DNA from: Plasmodium brasilianum
Taxonomy: Eukaryota; Apicomplexa; Aconoidasida; Haemosporida; Plasmodiidae
DNA: 64,000 nt
Direction of reading: 5' to 3'
NCBI RefSeq assembly: GCF_023973825.1
Contig: NC_090120.1
Span: 707,001-771,000 of the forward strand
The translations under genes and the position numbers were made by a program. The notes below the pieces were generated by a model. The model ran no database searches and was not told the origin of the DNA. It worked only from the letters and a program-made list of their open reading frames with translations. Of the stretch, positions 48,231 to 59,000 are shown in pieces (the first letter of the stretch is position 1; every line of letters starts with the position of its first letter).

Positions 48231-49998
48231 TCATAAGGACTTATATGGGATATATTTCATCCTGTAAATGCTTCCGTTGCTCGGAAAATGAGAGGGATAA
48301 TCGTAACAAACGGTGTTAAGGTATTTTTTGTCTTTTTCTGAATAGTTCATAAATATATGGTTCAATTTATGTAAGGCTTCCTGGTCATATAAATTTTCAA
48401 CTTGTTTATAGTTTTTTCTTAGTTGCTCGTCATTATTAATATTATAACCACATAAGTCTATGTTGAGCCCTTTTTCACGCTTGTTCATCAGATGTCTTTC
48501 CCATTTAATGTGCATACTGAATCTTGAAAAAATATTACCGACAAAAATTTTTGCATTAATACAAATCCATTGATCTATTATTGCTACATGTCCATCATGC
48601 AAATATGTATTATCATAGAAATAAAAAAAATCTTTATATTGATTAAACTGTTTATTAAGTACTTTCTCAATTTGCTTTTTTTCATCTGAGGAAATGAAAA
48701 TTTTGTTAATATTATTTATGAACATAATATATAACAATTTACCAACTGCTACATGAATAGGTGGTAAGTCATATCTAACTATTTTTCTAAAATCATTATA
48801 TCTTAAATGTGCACTTATATAATTATTTGTGCCTAATATATCTCTAATGTAATAATTCCCCTCATTTATTAAATCTTCATTAAATAGTAAAATATCTTCC
48901 ATATTTTTTTCAAACAATTCGTTTACAAAAGGAACAAGTAAGCTATTCCCTTGTTTAATCAAAATAGAGTCATTGTAAGAAGAGAATAAATTATCAACAA
49001 TACTGCTAGCGAAATAGCTAGTTATAAAAGGAAATCCATAACACTCTGTGTTTTTTCCCTTCATCGTTGTACATTTACCTGAGTATATTACAGAATAGTT
49101 ATACTCACAGTTGTTGCAAATCTGTTTATATTTGTACCCCCCCGATGAACATTTCTCAAAGCTTAAAATGTTAAAAGTTGGATCAGAGGAACTTGACACA
49201 GCAGTATTTCCTTCTTCACTTGACACAAAATCACCTACAAAGTACTTGAAACAAATAATATAATCAACATGATTACCATATAATACTTCATAATCTGAAA
49301 ATTCTATCACAGGTATCACATTTTTAATAATTGTAATATTAAAAAAGGAGCTCCATTTTATTTGGTCAGAAGTTTTTCTTTTCCAGTGAGTTAAATAACA
49401 CCAGGGGGGCAGAACAAGATAGTACAAATTTTTCCTATCTCCTTGATTTAAGTAGTAAACTATTAAGGCCATCCTATATAGTATTTCCTTCTGCAACTGA
49501 AGTGAAAAACGAAAATTTGCATATGTTAAGCGGTAAAATGGTGCTATTATGAAAAGAGTTTAGGAGCCGGAGGAGGCGCAAACGAAAGCAGAAATGCATT
49601 GGTTACTCAAAAAATGAAGAAAAAATGGAGAAAAAATGGAGAAAAAATGAAGAAAAAATGGAGAAAAAATGAAGAAAAAATGAAGAAAAAATGAAGAAAA
49701 AAAGGAGAAAAAATGAAGAAAAAAAGGAAATATTTTCCTTTTCTCTCTACAACAAGCAAACAACAAGAAGACGTATTTTCCAAATGCATTGTCCTGTTTT
49801 TCTGCATACATTAAAACCCTCTCCAATATTTACATCATACAGAAGATATTTCTTTTTCTTAAGGAAGTAAAATGGATAGCCTGAATATACATCATCCTTT
49901 TTGCAAATATGTGAATATAAATTTGTGTGCAAATACTTAGCTACTATTTCTAAGAATGATAATAGGAATATAACTAAATTTAATATTACAATGTTCAT
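48231..49998 (-). CDS. POFUT2: GDP-fucose protein O-fucosyltransferase 2
   Basis: Two exons, 49998-49810 and 49496-48231, give 484 residues. The N-terminus 'NIVILNLVIFLLSFLEIVA' is a signal peptide or anchor for the secretory pathway. 'YLLYDVNIGEGFN' (ending exon 1) joins 'LQKEILYRMALIVYYL' (starting exon 2), reproducing the family's Y-L-L-Y-D-V-N-x-x-E-G-F-N-L-R motif with the catalytic Glu. 'VLPPWCYLTHW' and 'HLRYNDF' (the GDP-fucose-binding R-x-x-D) follow. POFUT2 O-fucosylates thrombospondin type-1 repeats in the ER; in Plasmodium the targets include TRAP and CSP, and loss impairs mosquito and liver stages in P. falciparum. The length is slightly above the human ~430 residues because of small inserts. 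'CEYNYSVIYSGKC' suggests conserved disulphides. It is convergent with the membrane protein gene. Confidence 0.94.
49610..49735. repeat. 12-base minisatellite in the POFUT2 intron
   Basis: About ten copies of AAAAAATGGAGA / AAAAAATGAAGA fill much of the 313-base intron (49497-49809) between the two POFUT2 exons. The minus-strand frame is open (FFLHFF), which extends spurious frames from exon 1. Confidence 0.9.
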
Positions 49999-50341
49999 GA
50001 TGCATACTGTATTGTGTGCAAATATGGTGGAAGAAAAATGAACAGACTTGGCAATGTAGCTTCTCAGTGTGTATGTGAATGGGATTGTATGATGTTGTTT
50101 GAGTTCGCGATATCCAGAGTTCTCTTACGTTTTAATCAGAACTTAGTGTTATTTGTTCGTTCATTTCTTTGTATGCTAATTAGTTTATTTGCTCCTTACT
50201 TTTTTTTTTTTTTTTATTTTGTTAACATTAAATGCTGCTTCAAAACTGTCAACTTGTCAAGGGAAATTTTACAAAATTAATTGGCACAAGCATATTTCAC
50301 AGCTCTTTCAAAATATTTGCTATATAACGTAGAATAAAATT

Positions 50342-50389
<48 letters not shown>

Positions 50390-51039
50390 AGTGCGTAAGC
50401 AATTTTCAGACAAGCTTGTGTAAGCTTTAACTTCTTTATGACAACTTTAAATTCTGCTGTGCAAAAAAAAAGCGGTTTATTAATTGATCGTTTAAAATAT
50501 CGAGTAGAGTAAAAAGAAAACGAAAAAGAAAAAAAAAAATTATTGCTCGAACAATGATTGAACGATTATACAGTGAATTAAGAACGATTGGACATCGAAT
50601 TAACAATGCTTAATCATTGCTGATTTTTTAAAATGTAATTAAAAAGGAACATATAAATAGATATTAATTAAAGTTTAACCTTGTAAAAAAAAAAAAAAAT
50701 AATTAAAATAATAAAACAAAGGTAATACTAAATCAAGGATTTTTTTTTTTTTTTTTTTCTTTTATTTTTAAAATTAATTATTTTACTATATTAACAAAAA
50801 TTAACAAAAAAAAGGAATAAAGAAAAAATGGAATAAAGAAAAAATAGAATAACGAAAAAATGAAAGAAGGGAAGAAAGAAACATTCACACTTCGCCCTTA
50901 TATTGCACTTTAATTTTTCAAATCCTACAATTAAACAAGTGCCTACATTTAACTTGTTTCTCCTTTTTTCCTTCTTTTTACTTGTAGCACTGCTTCACAA
51001 TATGACTATATCACTGTATCACTTTTCATTAACTATTAT
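49999..51039. other. Intergenic, no gene seen
   Basis: AT-rich sequence with (TA)n at about 50356-50386, an inverted, mutated repeat of CAATGATTGAACGATT type near 50550-50620, poly-T (50739-50758) and GAATAAAGAAAAAATG repeats near 50812-50865. Contains the POFUT2 promoter and the PDCD5 3' UTR. Confidence 0.6.
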
Positions 51040-52761
51040 CTACATATAATCCTCCTCGTTGAAATCGTCGTCATCATCAAACTGTTTTCTTCTCCTGATC
51101 TGTAAAAAAAAATAAATAAAAATATGCTATATATTTTAGAGTAAATACTATTTACAATGTGAAAAAAGGTAGATCTAAAGGTATAGGGGCATTTTTAAAA
51201 TCAAATTCCTTCCAATTATCCTAATACATATGCATACACATATTTGCTCAATTTTTAGTTGTTTTCAGGGGAATACTTCGATTACAGGTTCCTTTTTGCA
51301 AATCCTTTCGCTGATTTGCTGTCATATGAGAATGAAAAAAAAAAAAATATATAATATGATAAAAAACGATAAAATGCGATAAAATGTGATAAAATGTGAT
51401 AAAAAACGATAAAATGCGATAAAATGTGATAAAATACGATAAAATGCAATAAAATACAATAAAATACGATAAAACAATAAAATATAACAAAATAAAATGG
51501 AACGAAACGTGGAGTGGTAAAATAAATATTTAAGTCGTATCTTTTTTCCCCCTCTTTTCCTTCCTCACACGTTTACACACACATACATATAAATATATAC
51601 ATATCATATGTATATATAAACAAACCTCTATAATTTTAATCAGTTGGTCCTCATCAATTTTTTTATGTAATAAGCCCATCTGGCTATTCTAAAAAAAGAA
51701 AAAAAAAAAAAAAAAAAGCACAAGCAAGTTAATTTATTGTATTACAATATCTCTTATCTTATCTTATCTTATGTTCTCTCTCTCTCTTTTTTTTTTTTTT
51801 TTTTTATGTATGTATTTCATCACATGTGTGTGCTTTAAATCTGGTGTTAAAAATATATGATTGAAACGGAACACAACACAAGGCTGTGGAAAAATACTTT
51901 TGCAACGATAAAAAAAAAAAAGAAAAAAAGGAAATGAAAAGAAAAGAAAAAAGGTAAAGAAATGAAGGAAAGATGAGATAAAAGGAGGGGGTATTTTTCA
52001 AATTTTCTCCATATTTTGTTTTTACTCTTATTATTATATCCTCTATTTTCCTAGCCTTCTCTTCTTTAACAATGGCTATCCTTGACACTTGAAAGAAGAA
52101 AAAAACAAAAAATTCTTGTTAGTATTATTATGGTGTAATAAAGTAGTTTATTTTATTACTAACTATACAATATTTCTCATTTTTATTTTATCATTTCTTT
52201 GTATTTTTTTTTTAACATTTATATTTTATTATTTCATTATTTATTTTTTTATTTTTTTTTTTCTTCCGTACATCGTGCATGAGCATCTGGAGTTAATAGA
52301 GATTTTAAAATGATTCTTCTTTGCTCCAGTAATTCCCTATATTTAGAATATGCAATGAGAATAATGTACAACATATATGTAGTTGTTCCTGTAGGTTTGC
52401 AAACGCATATGTATATATGTATACGCGGTGTAATATAATAAAAAACATTTTACGTAGCTGTCTTTTCAATCTTTTTTTTATTTTCAAATATATATGTTGT
52501 TAAAGTACTCTTGCTTCTGTTTGATCTCCAATTCCTTCTTCGTTTTCTACAATAACGATGTGAAAAAAAAAAAAAAGAAAAATGATGTACATGTACATAC
52601 ATACTTATATAAATACACATTTGTACGTGTACGTATGTATATGCACATATATATATACATGTTAAAATATTTTTCAAAGGAAACTAAAAGATTACATTTT
52701 CCAAATTCTGCCTAGAGAACTCTAATAATTTGGAGTTGGACTCAGCTTTTTCAATATTCAT
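51040..52761 (-). CDS. PDCD5: PDCD5-family protein
   Basis: Six small exons, 52761-52696, 52546-52509, 52336-52272, 52087-52026, 51688-51626 and 51099-51040, all GT...AG in phase, encode 117 residues (human PDCD5 has 125). The core 'ARLSRIAIVKEEKARKIEDI' aligns with the family's A-R-L-S-N-L-A-L-V-K-P-E-K, followed by 'MGLLHKKIDEDQLIKIIE' and an acidic tail 'FDDDDDFNEEDYM'. It is the three-helix-bundle double-stranded DNA-binding family (PF01984). Animal PDCD5 has roles in apoptosis and TRiC chaperonin regulation; the Plasmodium homologue is a small nuclear/cytosolic DNA-binding protein. The individual exons are 38-66 bases, and no single frame reveals the protein. Confidence 0.93.
51355..51480. 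repeat. 10-base minisatellite (GATAAAATGY)
   Basis: About twelve units of GATAAAATGT / GATAAAATGC / GATAAAAAAC lie in the last PDCD5 intron (51100-51625). The decamer period is not a multiple of three. Confidence 0.88.
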
Positions 52762-53465
52762 TTTTTTGCTTCCTTCAGAAATGTGATATTTATTTAATAT
52801 AATTTGCAGACGATTGGTTTATATTATTTTATATATATTGATAATGGGGGGAAAGTGGTGAAAGCAATAAAAGCAGTAAAAACAGTAAAAACAGTAAAAT
52901 CTGTTAACCTACGAATATGTTAAAATGACAAGCTGTAACTTTTTCGCTTATAATATTAAGAAAACGAAGAAATACAAGACCCATTATTTTTTGCTAGGTA
53001 AACATACTAACACATTTACATAAATATGTGCATAAAAATGAATACATAAATATACGCATAAAAATGAATACGTAAATATACGCATAAAAATAAATACGTA
53101 AATATATATTTCATAAAAATATACATATATATACGCATAATAAATATATATACATAAATATATACTTACATATAACATGTATATTCAGTATATAATCCAT
53201 AACACGACATTCACACGAAAGCTACCAATTTTGCCCTAATTATTATTACTGTTACTACTTTTACTTTATTATTATTTTTACTATGTTTTTCGTTATTTTA
53301 TTATTATTATTTATTATTTTATTAGCGCTGAATTATATTTTAATTTTTCTCCTTTTCATTTCTTTTTGGAAATAATTAAAACACCTCAAAATTTATCAAC
53401 ATGAAGGGCAAAAGTTTTTAACAAACACTAAACTGTTTATAAATTTGTTTATCAGGCTGTTAAAA

Positions 53466-53562
53466 TTGTTCGTTCGTTCATTCGTTCATTCGTTCATTCG
53501 TTCATTCGTTCATTCGTTCATTCGTTCATTCGTTCATTCGTTCATTCGTTCATTCGTTTTAA
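53466..53562. repeat. 8-base minisatellite (GTTCATTC)
   Basis: About twelve perfect tandem copies of GTTCATTC, the most uniform octamer array in the window. The unit also reads TTCGTTCA in another register. Confidence 0.95.
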
Positions 53563-54534
53563 TTTTTTTTTTTTTTCCCCAATTATTTGACATATATTTC
53601 TTTTCTTTTTATTTTGATATATGCGCTAGCTCCAGTTACTGTGCATATTTGCTTAAACAAATATATTTTTAAGTGTTTCTAAAAAATAAAAATAATGGCA
53701 TTTATTAAAAGGGGGGATTTACCATTATATATATATATATTACATTTTTTTTATTTTTCATATACCAAAAAAATATGAAGTTAACATGTACATATATGTA
53801 TATGTATATATATATGTATACAATATTTGAAATCCTTTTAAAATGATACTTAAATGAGATAAAAATGCAATTTTTGTAAAGCTCATAAAGACATTAAATA
53901 AAACATGTTAAAAGAAGGTAGTTTAAATTATTTTTCATTTGATTTATTTGACAAGTGTACCTAATGTAACATTTAAAAGAGGGAATACGCATACAAAAGA
54001 TAAAAACATCAAAATTAAAAAGAAGGTTAAGCTACATACATAAAAATTTTTTTTTAGGATATAAACACAAGCTATATGTAGGTATGTAAATATGAGGATA
54101 TAAGTAATATATACATATATATACATATATATATATGTATAATATTATTTTGAAACTTTATGAAATTTTTAATATTTTTAAAATTTTTTAAATATTGAAA
54201 TTTTTGAATTTTATGAAATCTTTGAAATATTTGAAATTTTTAAAATATTTGAAATATATGAAATTTACGAGAATTTTAATATGCTTAAGTTTTATTGTAT
54301 CATATTTTGTTTTTATTACGTTAATATATTTGACTGACCTCATATTGCAGCTTAGTTTTTTGGTTTATTTTTATGCCAATACTTTATGACAGTATATACG
54401 TATTTTATTTTGCTTTTTTCGAAAAACTCAAGAGGACATATTAAAGAAGAGAAAAGCTCATTGAAGCGAACATATCTAAGTCAAAGTATTTAGCAACATC
54501 AAATGAACAAAAAATAAAACAAAAAATGAAATAT

Positions 54535-54712
54535 AACAAAATAGCAATATAGCAATATAGCAAAATAGCAATATAGCAATATAGCAATATAGCAAAATAA
54601 CAATATAGCAAAATAGCAAAATAACAATATAGCAAAATAGCAAAATAACAATATAGCAAAATAGCAAAATAACAATATAGCAAAATAGCAAAATAGCAAA
54701 ATAACATATTGA
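54535..54712. repeat. 8-base minisatellite (ATAGCAAT/ATAGCAAA/ATAACAAT)
   Basis: About twenty-two octamers alternate between ATAGCAAT, ATAGCAAA and ATAACAAT. Minus-strand frames (Ile/Ala/Leu/Cys/Tyr) stay open through it but are artefacts. Confidence 0.92.
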
Positions 54713-54716
54713 AGAT

Positions 54717-54748
<32 letters not shown>

Positions 54749-54996
54749 TAAAGCTATTTTTAATAAGATTTTTCTTACGACAACTAGCAGACAAATTTTA
54801 TACGTAGCAAATGTATAAGAAGCTACAAAATAAGAATTATTATTGTAATTGTTTGAAGCAGTGAAATTTTGTTTTCTCGATGTAGGTGTGCCATATTTTT
54901 ACAGTTTTTTTTTTAAATAATCCTTATGTGTTTATTAAGTAAATATATGCGATCGATTGTTACATGTAAATGCGCCTATAAACGGACACACAAATG

Positions 54997-55057
<61 letters not shown>

Positions 55058-56065
55058 CATATTTGTAAACGTTATATATTTACACTACGGGCTACAATTG
55101 TCTTCACCAAAATTACAATTTATTTTACAGTGCTCACTATTTTTATAAAAGTACATCCTAGCTAACTGATTTTGTATCATGGTCATTCTGCTTAATTGGC
55201 GGTATAAAGCTAAGTAGATTATTTATTACACATCTTGAGAGAGAATACAGTATACACATGTACACACGCATATAACATGTATACAAATCAATATAATACA
55301 TATTTGTAACAAATGAATAATATCTGAATATCTCATATTACAAGCGTTACAAAATTATTGAAGAAGAAAATGGGACCATACGAAAAAGGCATACATAATA
55401 ATGCGAACATTTTCAGACGTACACATCTTTTTTGAAGAGATCGAATGAATATATTCGTACAGGTTTAAACAAGTGAACATATATATATAAATAAATATAA
55501 AAATTACATATGCACCTATATATGTATGTATAAATAAATATACGTATGTGTATATTTTGATCAATTTGCGTACAAATCCTAAACAAAACCGCTTGAGTGC
55601 ATTTTTAGCGTCTCTGAATGGTAGAAGGAAAAAAAAAAAAAAAAAAAAAAAAGAAAGAAGGAAGGAAAGAAGGAAAGAAAGAAAAATAAAAGACCTATTC
55701 AAACATATTTGCTATTACAACACTTTAGAAAAGAAGCTTCTTATATTTTTTTTTTGGATCAAAATAGTTAGACAACATAATTTAAATAGTTGCTTCCAAA
55801 CATAGTCGAAATAAGGAAGAGCTTTTCAGGGGACATCTATTACTGAGGATATAATTTAAAAAAAAAAAATTGAGAAAAAGGTGTGAATAGTTTTAACCTT
55901 ATTAAAACATTGTAGAAGGTTCTATGTGTCAAATTGTACAAAAAAGTGTAGACAAAACTGTATAGATATCGTTTACAAAAGTACAGAAAATTTTTTGTAC
56001 AAAATTGTGTACCGCCTTAAAGAACAGTTCTTTCCGAGGAGCGCAAATCTTTGTGGGGGAAAAGC

Positions 56066-59000
56066 ATGGGAGTTCCGACCTTCTACAGATGGCTGGTAAC
56101 CAGGTATCCAAAAGTAGCGAAATCGATTTATGAAGTTAGAGACAGTGATGTATATTCAAGAAGAACAAGGGTAGAAGAAAATGGGGAATTTTTTAAGGTC
56201 CACGATTTGAGTGATTATGTAAATAACACAGATGACATGCACAGTTCAGATAATATCAATGGATATTTTGACAATTTATATTTAGATATGAATGGTATAA
56301 TTCACTTATGTTCCCATAGTGATAATTGTAAAAGAGCAAAAAGTAATGAAGAAATATTTCTTAACATATTTCTTTATATAGAAAGATTGTTTGATATTAT
56401 TGAACCAAAGAAACTTCTATACATGGCTATTGATGGAGTTGCCCCTAAAGCTAAAATGAATCAACAAAGAAGTAGAAGATTTAAATCCATTTTATGTTCG
56501 GAAATAGAAAGAAGAGCATATATGCAATTAAGAGAAAAATTTTTAGCAGAAAATCGAGTAGTCCCTGAAGAATCGAGCTACTGGGACAGTAATATAATAA
56601 CACCTGGTACTCAGTTTATGCATGAATTATCTGTTGCTTTAAAATATTTTATTGAACATAAAATTACAAATGATGTAAAATGGAAAAAAGTTGTTGTCAT
56701 ATTTTCAGATGCTAATGTATGTGGAGAAGGAGAACATAAAATTTTTAATTTTATAAAATCACAAAGAGCACAAAAAGGATTTGATCCTAATACTAGACAT
56801 GTTATTCATGGAATGGATGCAGATTTAATTATGCTTTCTTTAGCTAGTCATGAACCTTACTTTTATATACTAAGAGAAGTAATTGAATTAGATTCAAAAG
56901 GAGAAGAAAAGCCCCCAAAAAAAGACTATGTAGGTATGTTGAAAAGTAAAGAAGATTTACATTTCTGTAGTACTTATGTTAAACCTAACGACACAAGAGT
57001 AGCACGGAATAAATATAATGATCCTAATTACGCAAATGTTCATATGAGTAAGAATTGTACACTTAATTATGAAAATTGGAATGAATTACAAATTTTAGAC
57101 TTAACTATTTTAAGAGAATATTTAGCAAAAGATTTTTTTTTTGATTCAAATTATAATATAGAAAGATGTATTGATGATTTTATTTTTATCTGTTTTTTAT
57201 GTGGAAATGATTTCCTTCCTCACTTACCATCAATATCTATAGCAGGTGGTAGTATTGATCAACTAATTTTATTATACCAGAAGGTTTTGCCACATTTAGG
57301 TAATTACTTAATTAATGAAGGAGTTATAAATTTAAAATCATTTACTAAATATGTTTCATTCATTGCAGAAGTCGAAAGGGAAACATTCATTTCTCAGTAC
57401 GATTTTAAAAAAAAAAGAGAAAAAAGGGACCTACAAAAAGATACCTTAAAAAGGGTAAAGTGCTCCGACCCGCAGAGCACCAATTTACCCGAACTAGATG
57501 ACTTAGTCGCTTCAGATGTTTTGCCAGAAACAAATGGGAATATTTCAAACAGTAGAGAGAAAAAGCAGTTGGACAAGCCAGACATTGCAATGGGGGATGC
57601 TTCAACGACAGGGGCAACATCAACAACCAATACTGTTTCGAAGAAAGTACTATACGAGTCAAAAATTCTGAGCATGCAGCCGATAAGAAATTTCAAGTAC
57701 AAAGAAAAAAAAGGCGAAAAGAGCATCAACTTTCTTATCCGTCCCATCTCCAACTCGTCCGAGCATCTTTATGATGAGCATTATAGCGAACACCACCTGA
57801 GCGAGCAGCAACTGAACGAACACCGTAGCTCCATTCGAAGCAATAACGACGAGGAATCCAGAAGTAGTAGTATAATTAAAAATAAGAAATGCACGGATAA
57901 TAGTCCGTATAGTAGTAATACTCCAAATGAGGACAGAGTTGAAAATAATGCTATTACAAATGAAGGGAAATTAGTACCAGCAGAGGAACAAGATAAAACG
58001 AAAGATATGAGAGATATTAATGAATTTAATCAATTACTAAAAGAGGCTATTAAAAAAGCAAATGAGTGTGAGAATCCTAAGGAAGATGTTGAATTAGGTA
58101 GTGATGAAAACCCCGAAGTTATAAGAATAAAATATTATAAATCTAAATTTCATTTAGATGATACAGATTATATAGATGAATTTGTTAAAGAAGTTGTTTA
58201 TAAATATATTGAAGGTTTAGCATGGGTCCTTGCTTATTATTTCCAAGCATGTCCAATGTGGAATTGGTTTTATCCTTACTATTATGCACCTTTATCATCG
58301 GATTTAATTATTGACAATATAAATATACATTTTGAAAAAGATGAACCATTATTACCTTTGGAACAACTTCTATGTGTGCTGCCATCAAATTCTAGTCACT
58401 GTTTACCTAAAATGTACAGAGATCTCATGGTTCGACATGATTCTCCTATCATTGATTTTTATCCTAAAACTTTTAAAGAAGAAGAAAATGGAAAAAAATA
58501 TAAATATCAGTGGGTTATTTTACTCCCATTTGTTGATAAGGATAGAATAATTAAACATGCTAGACCACTGCATGACACATTAACTGATGAAGAAAAAAAA
58601 AGAAATCGAAGGGGCTTAAACAAAATTTACATGAATTCCACACATGAACTTTCAAGACAAATTACGAAATCAATAAAAAAGTACGTAAAAGAATTTAAGG
58701 AAAAAGAAAATGAACAACAGACGCAAGATGATACCGAAAAGGAGACAATTAATCATCAGTCGGATGATAGTCTTAACAAACAAGAGGAGAAAAATACAAC
58801 CCATGTAGAGCAAGATATTAATGGAGAGATTAAAACAAAAAAAAATAATAATAGTACATATGAACATTTTTTCAAAAATATGAACATAACAATTCCAATA
58901 AATAATAGTAATAATATGAATCTATTCGGGTACCTAAACTGTAAACATGAAGAAAGTGATGTACATATTCTTAAAAAAATTTTCAAATTCTCTTCCAATT

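Larger units (their letters stand above)
52762..56065. other. Divergent intergenic region (PDCD5 / XRN-like)
   Basis: A 3.3-kb interval with both flanking genes pointing outward, so it should contain two promoters and 5' UTRs. It includes YACGCATAAAAATGAATACR-type repeats near 53020-53110, the GTTCATTC array, short ATTTTTGAAATATTTG repeats near 54160-54265, an 8-base AGCAAAAT array, a (TA)n at 54998-55052, and poly-A 55628-55652. Short open frames are all low complexity. Confidence 0.65.

Noticed and set aside
54990..55052. Centromere-like AT tract
   Set aside because: Plasmodium centromeres are ~2 kb of extreme AT content with repeat arrays; this (TA)n is only ~60 bases, and similar tracts occur at several places.
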